In this document: positions 1 to 8,775 of the stretch, piece after piece
Numbering within the stretch: the first letter of the stretch is position 1
How the letters are laid out: every line of letters begins with the position of its first letter
NCBI GenBank assembly: GCA_041441465.1
Contig: JASDSY010000015.1
Location: forward strand, 62,001 to 126,000
Reading direction: 5' to 3'
Length of the DNA stretch: 64,000 nucleotides
Origin: JASDSY01 sp041441465
GTDB lineage: Bacteria > Muiribacteriota > UBA9980
The notes under the pieces: generated by a model
Database searches by the model: none
What the model saw: the letters and a program-made list of their open reading frames with translations, nothing else
What the model was told of the DNA's origin: nothing
Translations under genes and position numbers: made by a program

Positions 1-3000
1 AGACGGCGATCCCTGAGCGGTATTGCCTGACAAAAACGTGCCGGCTACCGTGATTATCGGCGTACTGCCGAGCGTTATGGTTACTTCGGTAGAGCCTGAC
101 TGCGTTATTGTCGGATTGGTTCCGAGCGAGTCGCCGAGCACTGGCAATACAAATATTGACGGTGTCGGATTATTTACAGTTATATTTCTTGAAAACTTAA
201 CTCTTAATTGATCACCCTGGCTTACGCCGTTAGCGTCGACATCATAATATGCCGCTGATGTTATTACCGGACCCTGAAGGGCTTCGATATCTATAAAACC
301 TGAAGCGGCAGGATTATTGCCGGCGATGTCGGTGATATGGCCGTTTACGTAAGCGGTTGACAGATCGATAGCCGAAGCTGCCGGGTCGGTCGGATATACG
401 CCGTCAACTATTAATAAAGGCGCGTTGCCGAGCAGGAATGTTATTTCAGCCGTTGCGGTCTGAGTCGCGGCGGCAGTTCCTCCTGTTCCGAAAGTGCCGT
501 TTATTAAAGTGAAATCTGTTCTTACCGGGTTATTGATTACGATCGCTTTTGAAAAACGTATGCTTAGCGTATCGCCGGCATCGACTATGCCGTTATTATT
601 GGCGTCGCCGTATATAGCTTTTGTTATTGTAGGCCTTACCGTGTCGTTTGAAAATATATCCTTAGGTGTTGTTTTCCGCGCGGAGTTGCCTGCGGTGTCT
701 TTTATGTGCGATGCAGTGAAATTGTTTGAAATATCAAGGCCTGAAGAGCCTGCATCCGTCGGATATACTCCTGCAACTTTAAAACGAGGGTTTTTACCGA
801 GCTTGATTATCAGCGTCGATACGTCGCTCTGGGTTACCGTTGCGAGGTCGCCGAATGAATCAAGCGTTTCTGTGAGCGCGAAGTCGTTTATATTAACGTT
901 CGAAGTTACTATTTTTTCTGAAAATGTTACGTAAAGTCTGTCATTTTCAGTTAAACCGTCATTTGTTACATCTTCGTATCTTATCGATGTCACAAACGGC
1001 TGGAATGTATCCGCGACATCGACTACCGAGCCGCCTACTACATTGTTGCCTATGTAATCCTGTATCATTATCGAACCTGCACGGATTCCAACGCCTGAAG
1101 GCGAGCCTTCAGAGGTCACCGTAGAACTATAAAATCCGTCCGGAGTAAGTTTTACGCCAGCCTGCAAGGTTGCGAATATTTCCTTGGAATCGAGCGGGTT
1201 TTCCTGAAAGGTCGGTGATGAACCGAGTGAATCGTTCGTTACCGGAAGCACTATATCGGCGGCTGAAAGTCCGGCCATGGCTTTGACAGGTTTATTAAAT
1301 GTCAATACGAGCCTGTCGCCGGCTGAAACTATAAAATCGCCATTTACGTCATCGACGCGCGCTAATAAAAGTTGCGGGCCTGATACGCTTGCTGATACTA
1401 TATCAACGGCGGTTGTCGCCTGAGGCCTGTTGCCTGAAAAATCTGTTATTGCACCGGCTGCACCTGTTGCGCCGATACCAGAAGGCGATCCCTGTATTAT
1501 TACCGATGATGTATAAACGCCGGCTATTGTTAATACCGGAGTCAAACCTAGCGTGACGCGTATATCGTTAGCTGTCGTGCCTGCGGCGAATTGCGCGCCG
1601 ACGCCGAATGAGTCACCGGCTACAGGTAAGACGAATTCGCCCGGACTGATTGTGCCGTTTACCTGGACGCTTTTATCGAAGCTTAAGCTTAATACGTCGT
1701 TTTTATCTACGCCGTTTGAATTTGGATCATAATAAACTGCGGATATTAGAACCGGGCCGGTAGTATCAGAGCCGGTAATATCTTTTGGAGCAGAAGGCGC
1801 TGCTGGATTGCCGTAAACATCCATTACGCCTTTGGTTGTGCTTAAATTTGTAGTGACATCGATACCCGAAGGTGATCCGGCCGTGAGGTTGCTTGAATTA
1901 AACACGCCCGGTACCGTTAATTTAACTGTTGTACCAAGTACTATTACGAGATTTTTTTTGTCGGCATTGTCCACGCTTACTGCTGACGCGCTCAAATAAC
2001 CGAGTGAGTCGCCGGAAACGGGCAAATTATAGTCGGCCTGCTGATATGATCTATAAATTAAAGGTTTATCGAATGTAAGTATCAGTTTGTCTCCGCCGGA
2101 TACCCCGCTGCCGTTTACATCGACCCAGCGTGCGCTTTGAAGTGTCGGGCCTGTTGTCGATACGCCTATCAAATCGACTGCCGCTGTTGAAAGTGTAGCG
2201 TTATTGCCGGCGAGATCGGTGATATGGCCGGGCGATAAAGTCGTTGAAATATTTATTCCTGAAGGCGAATTAACGCTTGTGCTGTAAGGACTGTATACTC
2301 CGGCGATTGTTAAATTTACACCTGTGCCGAGTGTGATTGCGAGGTCGGTGTTGACTGAACCGGCGGCAAATTGCGGTGTTGTGCCAAGAGTATCGCCGGT
2401 AACAGGCAATGCGAGATCCGAGGAGTTCACATTATTTATGGTGATAGGTTTTGTAAATCTAAGCAGTAAAGTATCGCCAGTATCGACGCCGTTATTATTG
2501 ACATCGTTATATATCGCGCTTATAATGCTTGGGCCGACGCCGTCATCGATATCTACGTAATTCGAGGAGATCGATGAATTGCCATAAACGTCCGTGACTG
2601 ATGCGATCGAAGGCATTAATACGTCTATTCCTGAAGGCGAACCTGGTGAGGTGGAACCGCCGTATACGCCGCCAGGCGTTAATATTACGCCAGTGCCGAG
2701 CCTTATTTTTACTTCGCGGTCAGTATTGCCGGCTGAAAATGCGACGCCGCCGCCAAGCGTGTCGCCTGAAACGCCCAGCCGGAAATCGGTAGCTACCGGG
2801 CTTACTATTCTTATAGGTTTGCTGAATACCACATATAAGTTGTCATTTGCCGTTACAGTTTTGGAGCCGTCCGTATCCTGATAACGTGATCCGACAACAT
2901 GCGGCCCGACTGTTTCAAACGGGCCGATATCTACGCCGGCCGGCGTATTAGGGAATGCTCCGTTGCCTGATAAATCGGTTATTGTGGTTAAAGTTTTGCT

Positions 3001-6000
3001 TACGTCGAGGCCGGAGGCTGTTGAATCGGCAGGATAGACGCCGGGCACCGTAAGCGACGGCGCGCTTCCAAGCCTTATTATAAATTGCGTAGGCGCGGTT
3101 CCGTACCATTCGAATTGCGGATTAATTCCGAGATTGCCAGTGCCGAGGACGCTGAAATCGGATCCTGATACATTTGCCATGACAGGCGCAGTTATTTGTT
3201 TGTCGAATGTGAGTATGAGCCGGTCACCGACCGTTACGCCGTTAGTGTCGACATCTTCATAAATCGCGGTGACAAGTTTAGGGCCTGTCGTATCTGATGA
3301 TGTGATATCGATGCCGACAGGTGTATTCTGCATGGCGTTATTGCCGAAGTTGTCGATTATTCTTCCGCTTATTGCGCCGGTTGTAGATGTGTCGATACCT
3401 GAAGGCGATCCCGCCGTTATGTTGGACGGATTGAATACGCCTACGATCTTAAGATTAGCTCCAGTGCCGAGCGTTAATATTAATTCGCGTTTGGTCGAGC
3501 CCATGACAGCGCTTATGCCGACGCCGATCGAGTCGCCGTTTACCGGCAATACGAAATCATTTGCTATAGGCGGAGATATCATAATAATGTCTTTATCGTA
3601 AGTAAGTTTTATTGTGTCGCCCGGGCCTACGCCTGAAGGCGCTACATCGGTCCAGACAGCTGAGACTATCTTAGGCCCCTGGCCTGATGAATTGTCGACC
3701 GATATGAATTTTTGTGTCGACTGTGTCGCCGGGTTGCCTGATGCGTCAGTTATGGTTGTAATAGTTCCGGCGATGTCAACCGAGGATGTGGTGCTGCCGA
3801 CGAATGTAAGATTCGAGCTTGTACCGAGCGTTATCGAAATTTGTTTGTTATTAGCCGGAATTGAGTTTATTACAGGGTTTGAGCCGAATGATCCATTTAA
3901 AAGGTTAAAATTTGTAACAACCGGATTATTAATTTTAACAGGTTTGGAAAAAGTGACTGTAACCACGTCCGATTGGTCGACAGTGTTATTATTGTTGGCG
4001 TCGCGGTAAACTGCGGTTATTAACGTAGGGCCCGCGGTATCTGCTGCGCCTATGTCTTTGGCCGGTGCTGAGCTTACGGCTGTTATACCGTAAACATCCA
4101 TGATCGCGCCTGTAGCGATTGACGCCGATATGTCTATTCCCGACGGCTGGCCGGCTGTGTTATTGCCGGTATAAATGCCGTCAACTCTAAAACGCGCGTT
4201 ATTGGTAAGCGTTAATGTTAATTCGTATGTTCCGGTTTTGGAGTAAGCCGAAAAATCCATGTTGTCTCCGGCAACCGGCAGGTTGAATGAAGCGTTAGTA
4301 AGCGGTGAACCCGCGGCAGGCGGAACAAATATCGCCTTATCGAATGTGACTGAAAGCGTATCGCCGGCTGAAACTGTGCCTGAATTATCAACGTCAGCCC
4401 ATTTTGAGCTTACGACTTTAGGGCCGGCGGAAGCCGGTGTAGGTCCGCCTATGTCTATGGCGTCAGCTGCTGCGATTGCCGGATTATTGGCAAGGTCGAT
4501 TATCGCCGTGGCAACAGCCGGTGAAGCTGCCGGATTTTGTATGTTTATTCCGGAGGCCGTTCCGGTAGGGCCGGTGTAAGTTCCGATTACTGTAAATTTA
4601 GGATTCGTGCCAAGTGTTATTTTTATTTGATTGCTTCCTACTGCTGTAAATGTCGGATTTGTTCCCAGTGTATCACCGGCGAGCGGCAGCTGGAAGTTAC
4701 CTGATTGCGGGTTGTTAACGACGATGCTTTTATTGAATGTCAAAAGTAACGTGTCGCCGACTGTTACACCATCATTGCCGGCATCGGTATATGCAGCTGA
4801 AATGACGTAAGGACCTGTGCCGCCGGCTGCCACTGATACCTGTATTGCCGATGATGCCGGTACTGCGCTGTTGCCTGATACGTCGGTGATATTTCCGGTG
4901 GTACCGTTAATGTTTATTGTAGATGCGGTTGCTGACGGCGGGTTAAATTGCAGGGACGGACTTGTGCCGAGCCTGATTCTCGCGCGATTGTTATTGGGAA
5001 GGTTACTTGCCGCGATTACTGTCGCACCTGAGCCGAAGCTGCCGTTTGTTAAAATAAAATCAGTAGTCGTTGCCGTTGAATTTACAAGTATCGGTTTATT
5101 AAAATCAAGTTCAAGTAAATCACCTGCGCTGACTCCGTTGTTATCTATGTCTGTATATATTGCCGTATTTGTCGGAGCTGTACCTACAGGCACTACATTG
5201 CTTGAGTCGGTTGAGCCGATATCTATAGGATTTGAGCTTGCAGTCGCTGTATTGCCATATACGTCGGCTATCATGCCGGACGGGATCGTGGTATTTATAT
5301 TTATTCCCGATGACGAACCGGCCGCTATATTGCCATTATAAACGCCCGCGACTTTGAATGAAGGATTGGAGGCAAACCTTATAGTTATCTGGTTGGCTGC
5401 GGGCTGCGGGCTTACTATTGTAAAAGGCGAAGTGCCAAGGTTGTCGCCGCTCACCGGCAAAGTGAACGCGTTATTGTTGAGCGCCGAATCGGCCGTTATA
5501 GCTTTGCTGAATGTAAAAGTAAGCGTATCGCCTGCGGTAATGCCGTCGAGAGGTATGCCTGTATCCGTATATTCAATTTTTGTAATAGTCGGGCGCGTCG
5601 TATCGGAACCTTCGATATCGAACCCTGGCGATGAAGGTACCGCACCGTTTCCGGGCAGGTCTTCGATTGTATGATTTGCGGCAACGGCAGCTGCTATATC
5701 GATTCCTGTGGCGTTAGGATTACTGTTATAAACGCCTGCGACCGTGAGTGATGGATTCGCGCCGAGAATGATTCTTAATTGGTTATTCGAAAGGCCTGTC
5801 TGGTTGATGTCGAGACCGGCGCCGCCTAATGTCGGCGAGCCATTTCCGAGCAGGTTGAAAGTGTTTGTCGGATTCGCTTTTATTGCGGTTATCGCTGTGG
5901 CATCGCAGGAAATAGGTTTATCGAAAGTTAATACTATTGTGTCATTTACGGAAACCCAATTGTTGTCGACGTCGGTATAAACAGCTTTAGTAAGTTTTGG

Positions 6001-8457
6001 CCCTGTGCCCGGCGACGCTGTTATATTTCTTGACGGCGGAGTTGCAACAGAATTTACATTACCCCAGCTTTGAATTTTTGATGTCGTATTTACGTCTATA
6101 GTCGAACGATTTGCGCCGTTAAATGTTATTGAGGCGCCGGTCCCCAGTGTTACCCTTATTAATTTATTGCTGACGCTCGATGAATTAAGCGGAGCGAAGG
6201 TTGCGCCGGAACCAAAATTAAGGTTAGCGGTTTGGAAATCTGAAGCCGCTAATGTTCCGTTTATATAAAGCGGTTTATTAAATGTTATATCGATATAATC
6301 GCCCGCGCTGACTCCTGAGGGAGTGTTATCGGTATATAGCGCAGGTGTGCCTATTGCAGCTGCAATTATCGAAGGACCAACGGCGTCATCGCCGTAAATG
6401 ATATCTTTGGCCGTTGACGGTATCGCTTTATTACCGTTGATATCCATTATTGAAAGCGCCGGCAGCGAGCTTGAAATATCAATGCCCGAAGCGTTGCCGG
6501 TAGGATAAGTCCCGGGGACTGTCAATGACGGCGCCGAGTTAAATGTGAGCAGAAGCTGTTTGGGGTTGGACGGTGAAATCGAGAAAGTAGGGTTATCCAG
6601 ATTATCGCTTCCAATATATAAAGTGAATGCGTTGCTTACCGTGAATGCTGTCGGGCCGATTATTATAGGTTTATCGAATGTGAGTCTAAGAAAATCGCCG
6701 CCTGCCGAAAGGCCGTCGCGTATACCGTTAGCGTCCGGGGCGTCGATATATTCGGCCGTGACAAGTTTAGGACCTACGGTGGTTACTCCGACGATATCAA
6801 GTCCGGGGCCGCCGCTTGCGGCAGCGACCTGCTCAGGAGGATTATTAAAATCATCTACGATATTTGTCGGGGCGCCCGGCAGTATATCGATACCTGATGG
6901 CGAATTAGCGCTTGTTGTGGCGTTGCTGTATGTGCCGGCGATCATAAAGCTGTTTCCGGCAGCTGCTAATGTAAAGTCAATAGTCGTGTTGGAACCGGCT
7001 ACGAAATTGCCGGTGCCTGAAAGCGTATCGCCGGTTACAGGCATTTGAAAATCAGCCTGTGTTACGTTTCCGTTTTTTAAGGTAATTTTCTTATCGAATG
7101 TGAAGCGAAGCTTGTCGCCTGTATTTATAGTACCTGAGTTATCGCTGTCGGTAAATTGAATTGTGCCGGTTAATTTTGGTTTAGGAGTTACCGGCAGTTC
7201 GTTTGCGCCGCTTCCGATTCTATAGGCTGTTGTGGTGTTAGCGTTATTTGTCGCGGTGTCGCGGACCATTCCGCCGGTGTTGATATATTTTATTCTGTCT
7301 ACATTAGTCGGATCGGCGGCATTAAATTTGACGCTGGGATTATCGCCGAGCGATATCGTTATGTCAGTTGATAACGGTCCGGCTATTATTGTCGCGCCGG
7401 CCCCGAAATTGCCTGTTACTGTCGCCGTGCTGTTTTCGAGCCTGAAGCCGCTTACCGCCAATGCCGGCTGGCCTAGTGCGCCTGTCTGGATATCTTCGCT
7501 GAAAGTTATTACTATCTGGTCGTCGCGGCTTATTCCGGCCGTGCCGAAGTCGAGATAACGTACGCCGGTGATGGTCGGGTTTTGAGCGTCGATTGTAAAT
7601 TGCCTTGCCGTTGTCGAATTTATCATTGTAGGCGATACGGCGCTTGTCAAGGCATTGTTGTTTGGATCAGCACCTGTTATCCAATATTTAATAGTATCGT
7701 TGTTGTTGGTGGCGCTTAAGTCCATTGTGGCGGTGAGAATTGTTTCGGCGTCGTAAGTAATATCCGCAGCGGCTCTGTTCATTGTAACCGCTGTCGCCGC
7801 GCCGCCGTTTATGGAATAATTTAGCGTGAATTGCGATTGTGAGTTGCAGTCCCAGTCAACTTTGGTTATATTTGCTGTTATTGTGAATGTATCTTTTTTT
7901 TGTATTGAGTTATGTGCAGGGCCCGTTATTGAAGCGATTTGAGCTGCCGTGTTGTCGCACCAATGGAGGCGTTTGGCCGCGAGGCTTACTTCCGGAGTTG
8001 AATTTGCGCCTGCCGCTTCCGCTGCGTCATGGGCTAATATGGCATAATAATAGGTTTTACCCCATCTTTCTGCGCCGGTATCTTTGAATGTGCCGTCTTT
8101 AACGGTATCGGAACCGTTTGTGCCGGCGTCGTTAGCAGCCCTGTTATCTGTGAAAGTATAAGGTGAAGTATTTGGAATATTTTCGGCGATCCTGGTCATT
8201 GAACCCGGAGCTTCGCCGCGTAGAAGTTCGTAAACTACGGTTATGGCTGTTCCGTCTGCAGCCGTATTCGGAACATTGTTCCATGTTATTACGGCACGTC
8301 CGCCTGGACCGTCAGTTACTGTTACGCCGGTTGGAATATTAGCCGGTACTTTAGCGTAAGCCGCTCCTGCCGAAAAAATTATTAAGTTTATGAAAATTAA
8401 GGATACAATAATCCTTACGATAAGATTTTTTGCAAAATGTTTCCCCAAACATTGCAT
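1..8457 (-). CDS. Giant secreted repeat protein (partial, C-terminus outside window)
   Basis: The minus-strand frame is open from an ATG at 8457 to the window edge, giving at least 2819 codons with no stop. A GGGGTG ribosome-binding site lies just upstream. The N-terminus is a signal peptide ending in a GAAYA-type cleavage site near residue 30. A fibronectin-III-like domain follows at about residues 38-150, then an Ig-like stretch to about 290. After that come about 20 tandem repeats of roughly 128 residues. Each repeat starts with an acidic loop such as DVDNNGV, then GDxLxLTFxKPI, then xLPVxGDSLG, a strand pair (LGTxPxLTVAGVY), SPSGIDI and ITDxxGN. The repeats resemble bacterial Ig-like/SWM-type adhesin modules, but I cannot name the family with certainty. 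The acidic loops suggest calcium binding (inference). A surface adhesin or sheath protein is the most likely role. The shorter plus-strand reading frames across it are shadows. Confidence 0.88.
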   Translation of the reverse strand, partial: MQCLGKHFAKNLIVRIIVSLIFINLIIFSAGAAYAKVPANIPTGVTVTDGPGGRAVITWNNVPNTAADGTAITVVYELLRGEAPGSMTRIAENIPNTSPYTFTDNRAANDAGTNGSDTVKDGTFKDTGAERWGKTYYYAILAHDAAEAAGANSTPEVSLAAKRLHWCDNTAAQIASITGPAHNSIQKKDTFTITANITKVDWDCNSQSQFTLNYSINGGAATAVTMNRAAADITYDAETILTATMDLSATNNNDTIKYWITGADPNNNALTSAVSPTMINSTTARQFTIDAQNPTITGVRYLDFGTAGISRDDQIVITFSEDIQTGALGQPALAVSGFRLENSTATVTGNFGAGATIIAGPLSTDITISLGDNPSVKFNAADPTNVDRIKYINTGGMVRDTATNNANTTTAYRIGSGANELPVTPKPKLTGTIQFTDSDNSGTINTGDKLRFTFDKKITLKNGNVTQADFQMPVTGDTLSGTGNFVAGSNTTIDFTLAAAGNSFMIAGTYSNATTSANSPSGIDILPGAPTNIVDDFNNPPEQVAAASGGPGLDIVGVTTVGPKLVTAEYIDAPDANGIRDGLSAGGDFLRLTFDKPIIIGPTAFTVSNAFTLYIGSDNLDNPTFSISPSNPKQLLLTFNSAPSLTVPGTYPTGNASGIDISSSLPALSIMDINGNKAIPSTAKDIIYGDDAVGPSIIAAAIGTPALYTDNTPSGVSAGDYIDITFNKPLYINGTLAASDFQTANLNFGSGATFAPLNSSSVSNKLIRVTLGTGASITFNGANRSTIDVNTTSKIQSWGNVNSVATPPSRNITASPGTGPKLTKAVYTDVDNNWVSVNDTIVLTFDKPISCDATAITAIKANPTNTFNLLGNGSPTLGGAGLDINQTGLSNNQLRIILGANPSLTVAGVYNSNPNATGIDIAAAVAANHTIEDLPGNGAVPSSPGFDIEGSDTTRPTITKIEYTDTGIPLDGITAGDTLTFTFSKAITADSALNNNAFTLPVSGDNLGTSPFTIVSPQPAANQITIRFASNPSFKVAGVYNGNIAAGSSSGININTTIPSGMIADVYGNTATASSNPIDIGSTDSSNVVPVGTAPTNTAIYTDIDNNGVSAGDLLELDFNKPILVNSTATTTDFILTNGSFGSGATVIAASNLPNNNRARIRLGTSPSLQFNPPSATASTININGTTGNITDVSGNSAVPASSAIQVSVAAGGTGPYVISAAYTDAGNDGVTVGDTLLLTFNKSIVVNNPQSGNFQLPLAGDTLGTNPTFTAVGSNQIKITLGTNPKFTVIGTYTGPTGTASGINIQNPAASPAVATAIIDLANNPAIAAADAIDIGGPTPASAGPKVVSSKWADVDNSGTVSAGDTLSVTFDKAIFVPPAAGSPLTNASFNLPVAGDNMDFSAYSKTGTYELTLTLTNNARFRVDGIYTGNNTAGQPSGIDISASIATGAIMDVYGITAVSSAPAKDIGAADTAGPTLITAVYRDANNNNTVDQSDVVTVTFSKPVKINNPVVTNFNLLNGSFGSNPVINSIPANNKQISITLGTSSNLTFVGSTTSSVDIAGTITTITDASGNPATQSTQKFISVDNSSGQGPKIVSAVWTDVAPSGVGPGDTIKLTYDKDIIMISPPIANDFVLPVNGDSIGVGISAVMGSTKRELILTLGTGANLKIVGVFNPSNITAGSPSGIDTSTTGAISGRIIDNFGNNAMQNTPVGIDITSSDTTGPKLVTAIYEDVDTNGVTVGDRLILTFDKQITAPVMANVSGSDFSVLGTGNLGINPQFEWYGTAPTQFIIRLGSAPSLTVPGVYPADSTASGLDVSKTLTTITDLSGNGAFPNTPAGVDIGPFETVGPHVVGSRYQDTDGSKTVTANDNLYVVFSKPIRIVSPVATDFRLGVSGDTLGGGVAFSAGNTDREVKIRLGTGVILTPGGVYGGSTSPGSPSGIDVLMPSIASVTDVYGNSSISSNYVDIDDGVGPSIISAIYNDVNNNGVDTGDTLLLRFTKPITINNVNSSDLALPVTGDTLGTTPQFAAGSVNTDLAITLGTGVNLTIAGVYSPYSTSVNSPSGINISTTLSPGHITDLAGNNATLSTAAVDLIGVSTTGPTLQSARWVDVNGSGVSGGDKLILTFDKPLIYRSYQQADYNLPVSGDSLGYLSASAVSVDNADKKNLVIVLGTTVKLTVPGVFNSSNLTAGSPSGIDVTTNLSTTKGVMDVYGNPAAPSAPKDITGSDTTGPVLISAVYYDPNSNGVDKNDVLSLSFDKSVQVNGTISPGEFVLPVAGDSFGVGAQFAAGTTANDIRVTLGLTPVLTIAGVYTSSVIIQGSPSGIGATGAAGAITDFSGNRPQATTAVDIVSASVSGPQLLLARVDDVNGDFIVSAGDRLVLTFNKPVKAMAGLSAADIVLPVTNDSLGSSPTFQENPLDSKEIFATLQAGVKLTPDGFYSSTVTSEGSPSGVGIRAGSIMIQDYIGNNVVGGSVVDVADTFQPFVTSIRYEDVTNDGLTENDRLYVTFSEKIVTSNVNINDFALTETLDSFGDLATVTQSDVSTLIIKLGKNPRFKVAGVYPTDAGSSGLDISNNFTASHIKDTAGNSARKTTPKDIFSNDTVRPTITKAIYGDANNNGIVDAGDTLSIRFSKAIVINNPVRTDFTLINGTFGTGGTAAATQTATAEITFLLGNAPLLIVDGVYPTDPAASAIDLSTAYVNGHITDIAGNNPAASGFIDIEALQGPVITSAAYYDVDANGVSQGDQLRVKFSRNITVNNPTPSIFVLPVLGDSLGTNPTITQSGSTEVTITLGSTPIITVAGTFLSGNTAQGSPS
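130..7620 (-). repeat. About 20 tandem ~384-bp coding repeats
   Basis: Each unit encodes the same order of motifs: acidic DxDxNG-like loop, GDxLxLTFxKPI, LPVxGDSLG, LGTxPxLTVAGVY, SPSGIDI, ITDxxGN. The TFxKP-type motif recurs on the minus strand at roughly 190, 541, 917, 1290, 1670, 2050, 2445, 2815, 3200, 3590, 3940, 4330, 4730, 5090, 5510, 5920, 6270, 6670, 7085 and 7495. Spacing is about 350-420 bp. Units are diverged from one another at the DNA level, so this looks like an old array rather than a recent expansion. The array continues beyond the left edge of the window. Confidence 0.85.
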
Positions 8458-8502
8458 AATCAAACACCCCAATATTATTTAAAAAATATTTTTCTAATTT
8501 TT

Positions 8503-8533
8503 AACGGCTTTTTATTTATATTTTGTTGCCGTT
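8503..8533 (-). other. Leader hairpin of the giant repeat gene
   Basis: The arms AACGGC (8503-8508) and GCCGTT (8528-8533) form a short stem 46 bp upstream of the ATG at 8457. On the minus strand the loop is AT-rich and the stem is followed by AAAAATTA. A very similar layout occurs upstream of the metallo-beta-lactamase-fold gene at 43799-43835. On the plus strand the right arm runs into a T tract, so it could instead act as a terminator for plus-strand transcripts. Confidence 0.4.
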
Positions 8534-8691
8534 TTTTTCTCTTTTTGCAGTTTGATTAAAAATTGCGTTATTTAATTTTGTTGAATTTTAAAAAAACTAT
8601 TAAAAAGTAAAAACTATACTGACTCTTCTTTTTTGTTTTATCGGAAAAATTTTACAAAAGTTTACAAGAAAAAATATTTAGCCACGTTTCC

Positions 8692-8720
8692 TTGACAAGT
8701 GACCATTTAGCATTTACAAT
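8692..8720 (+). promoter_or_regulatory. Sigma-70-type promoter for the PLD-family gene
   Basis: TTGACA at 8692-8697 and TACAAT at 8715-8720 are separated by 17 bp. The ATG at 8776 follows about 55 bp downstream, with GGGAGG as ribosome-binding site at 8764-8769. The 318-bp region 8458-8775 is otherwise AT-rich and holds no gene. I found no clear promoter for the divergent giant gene in it. Confidence 0.75.
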
Positions 8721-8775
8721 TGATACATAAATAAAAAAATCATGTAAAATTTTATAAATTTTTGGGAGGTATATT

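Noticed and set aside
1..7560. Many plus-strand reading frames of 60-174 codons across the first 8 kb
   Set aside because: They are antisense to the single minus-strand repeat gene; their similarity to one another reflects the repeats on the other strand. None has a good ribosome-binding site.
1..7620. CRISPR array or simple tandem DNA repeat
   Set aside because: The ~384-bp units are diverged coding repeats in one frame, not short identical repeats with spacers.
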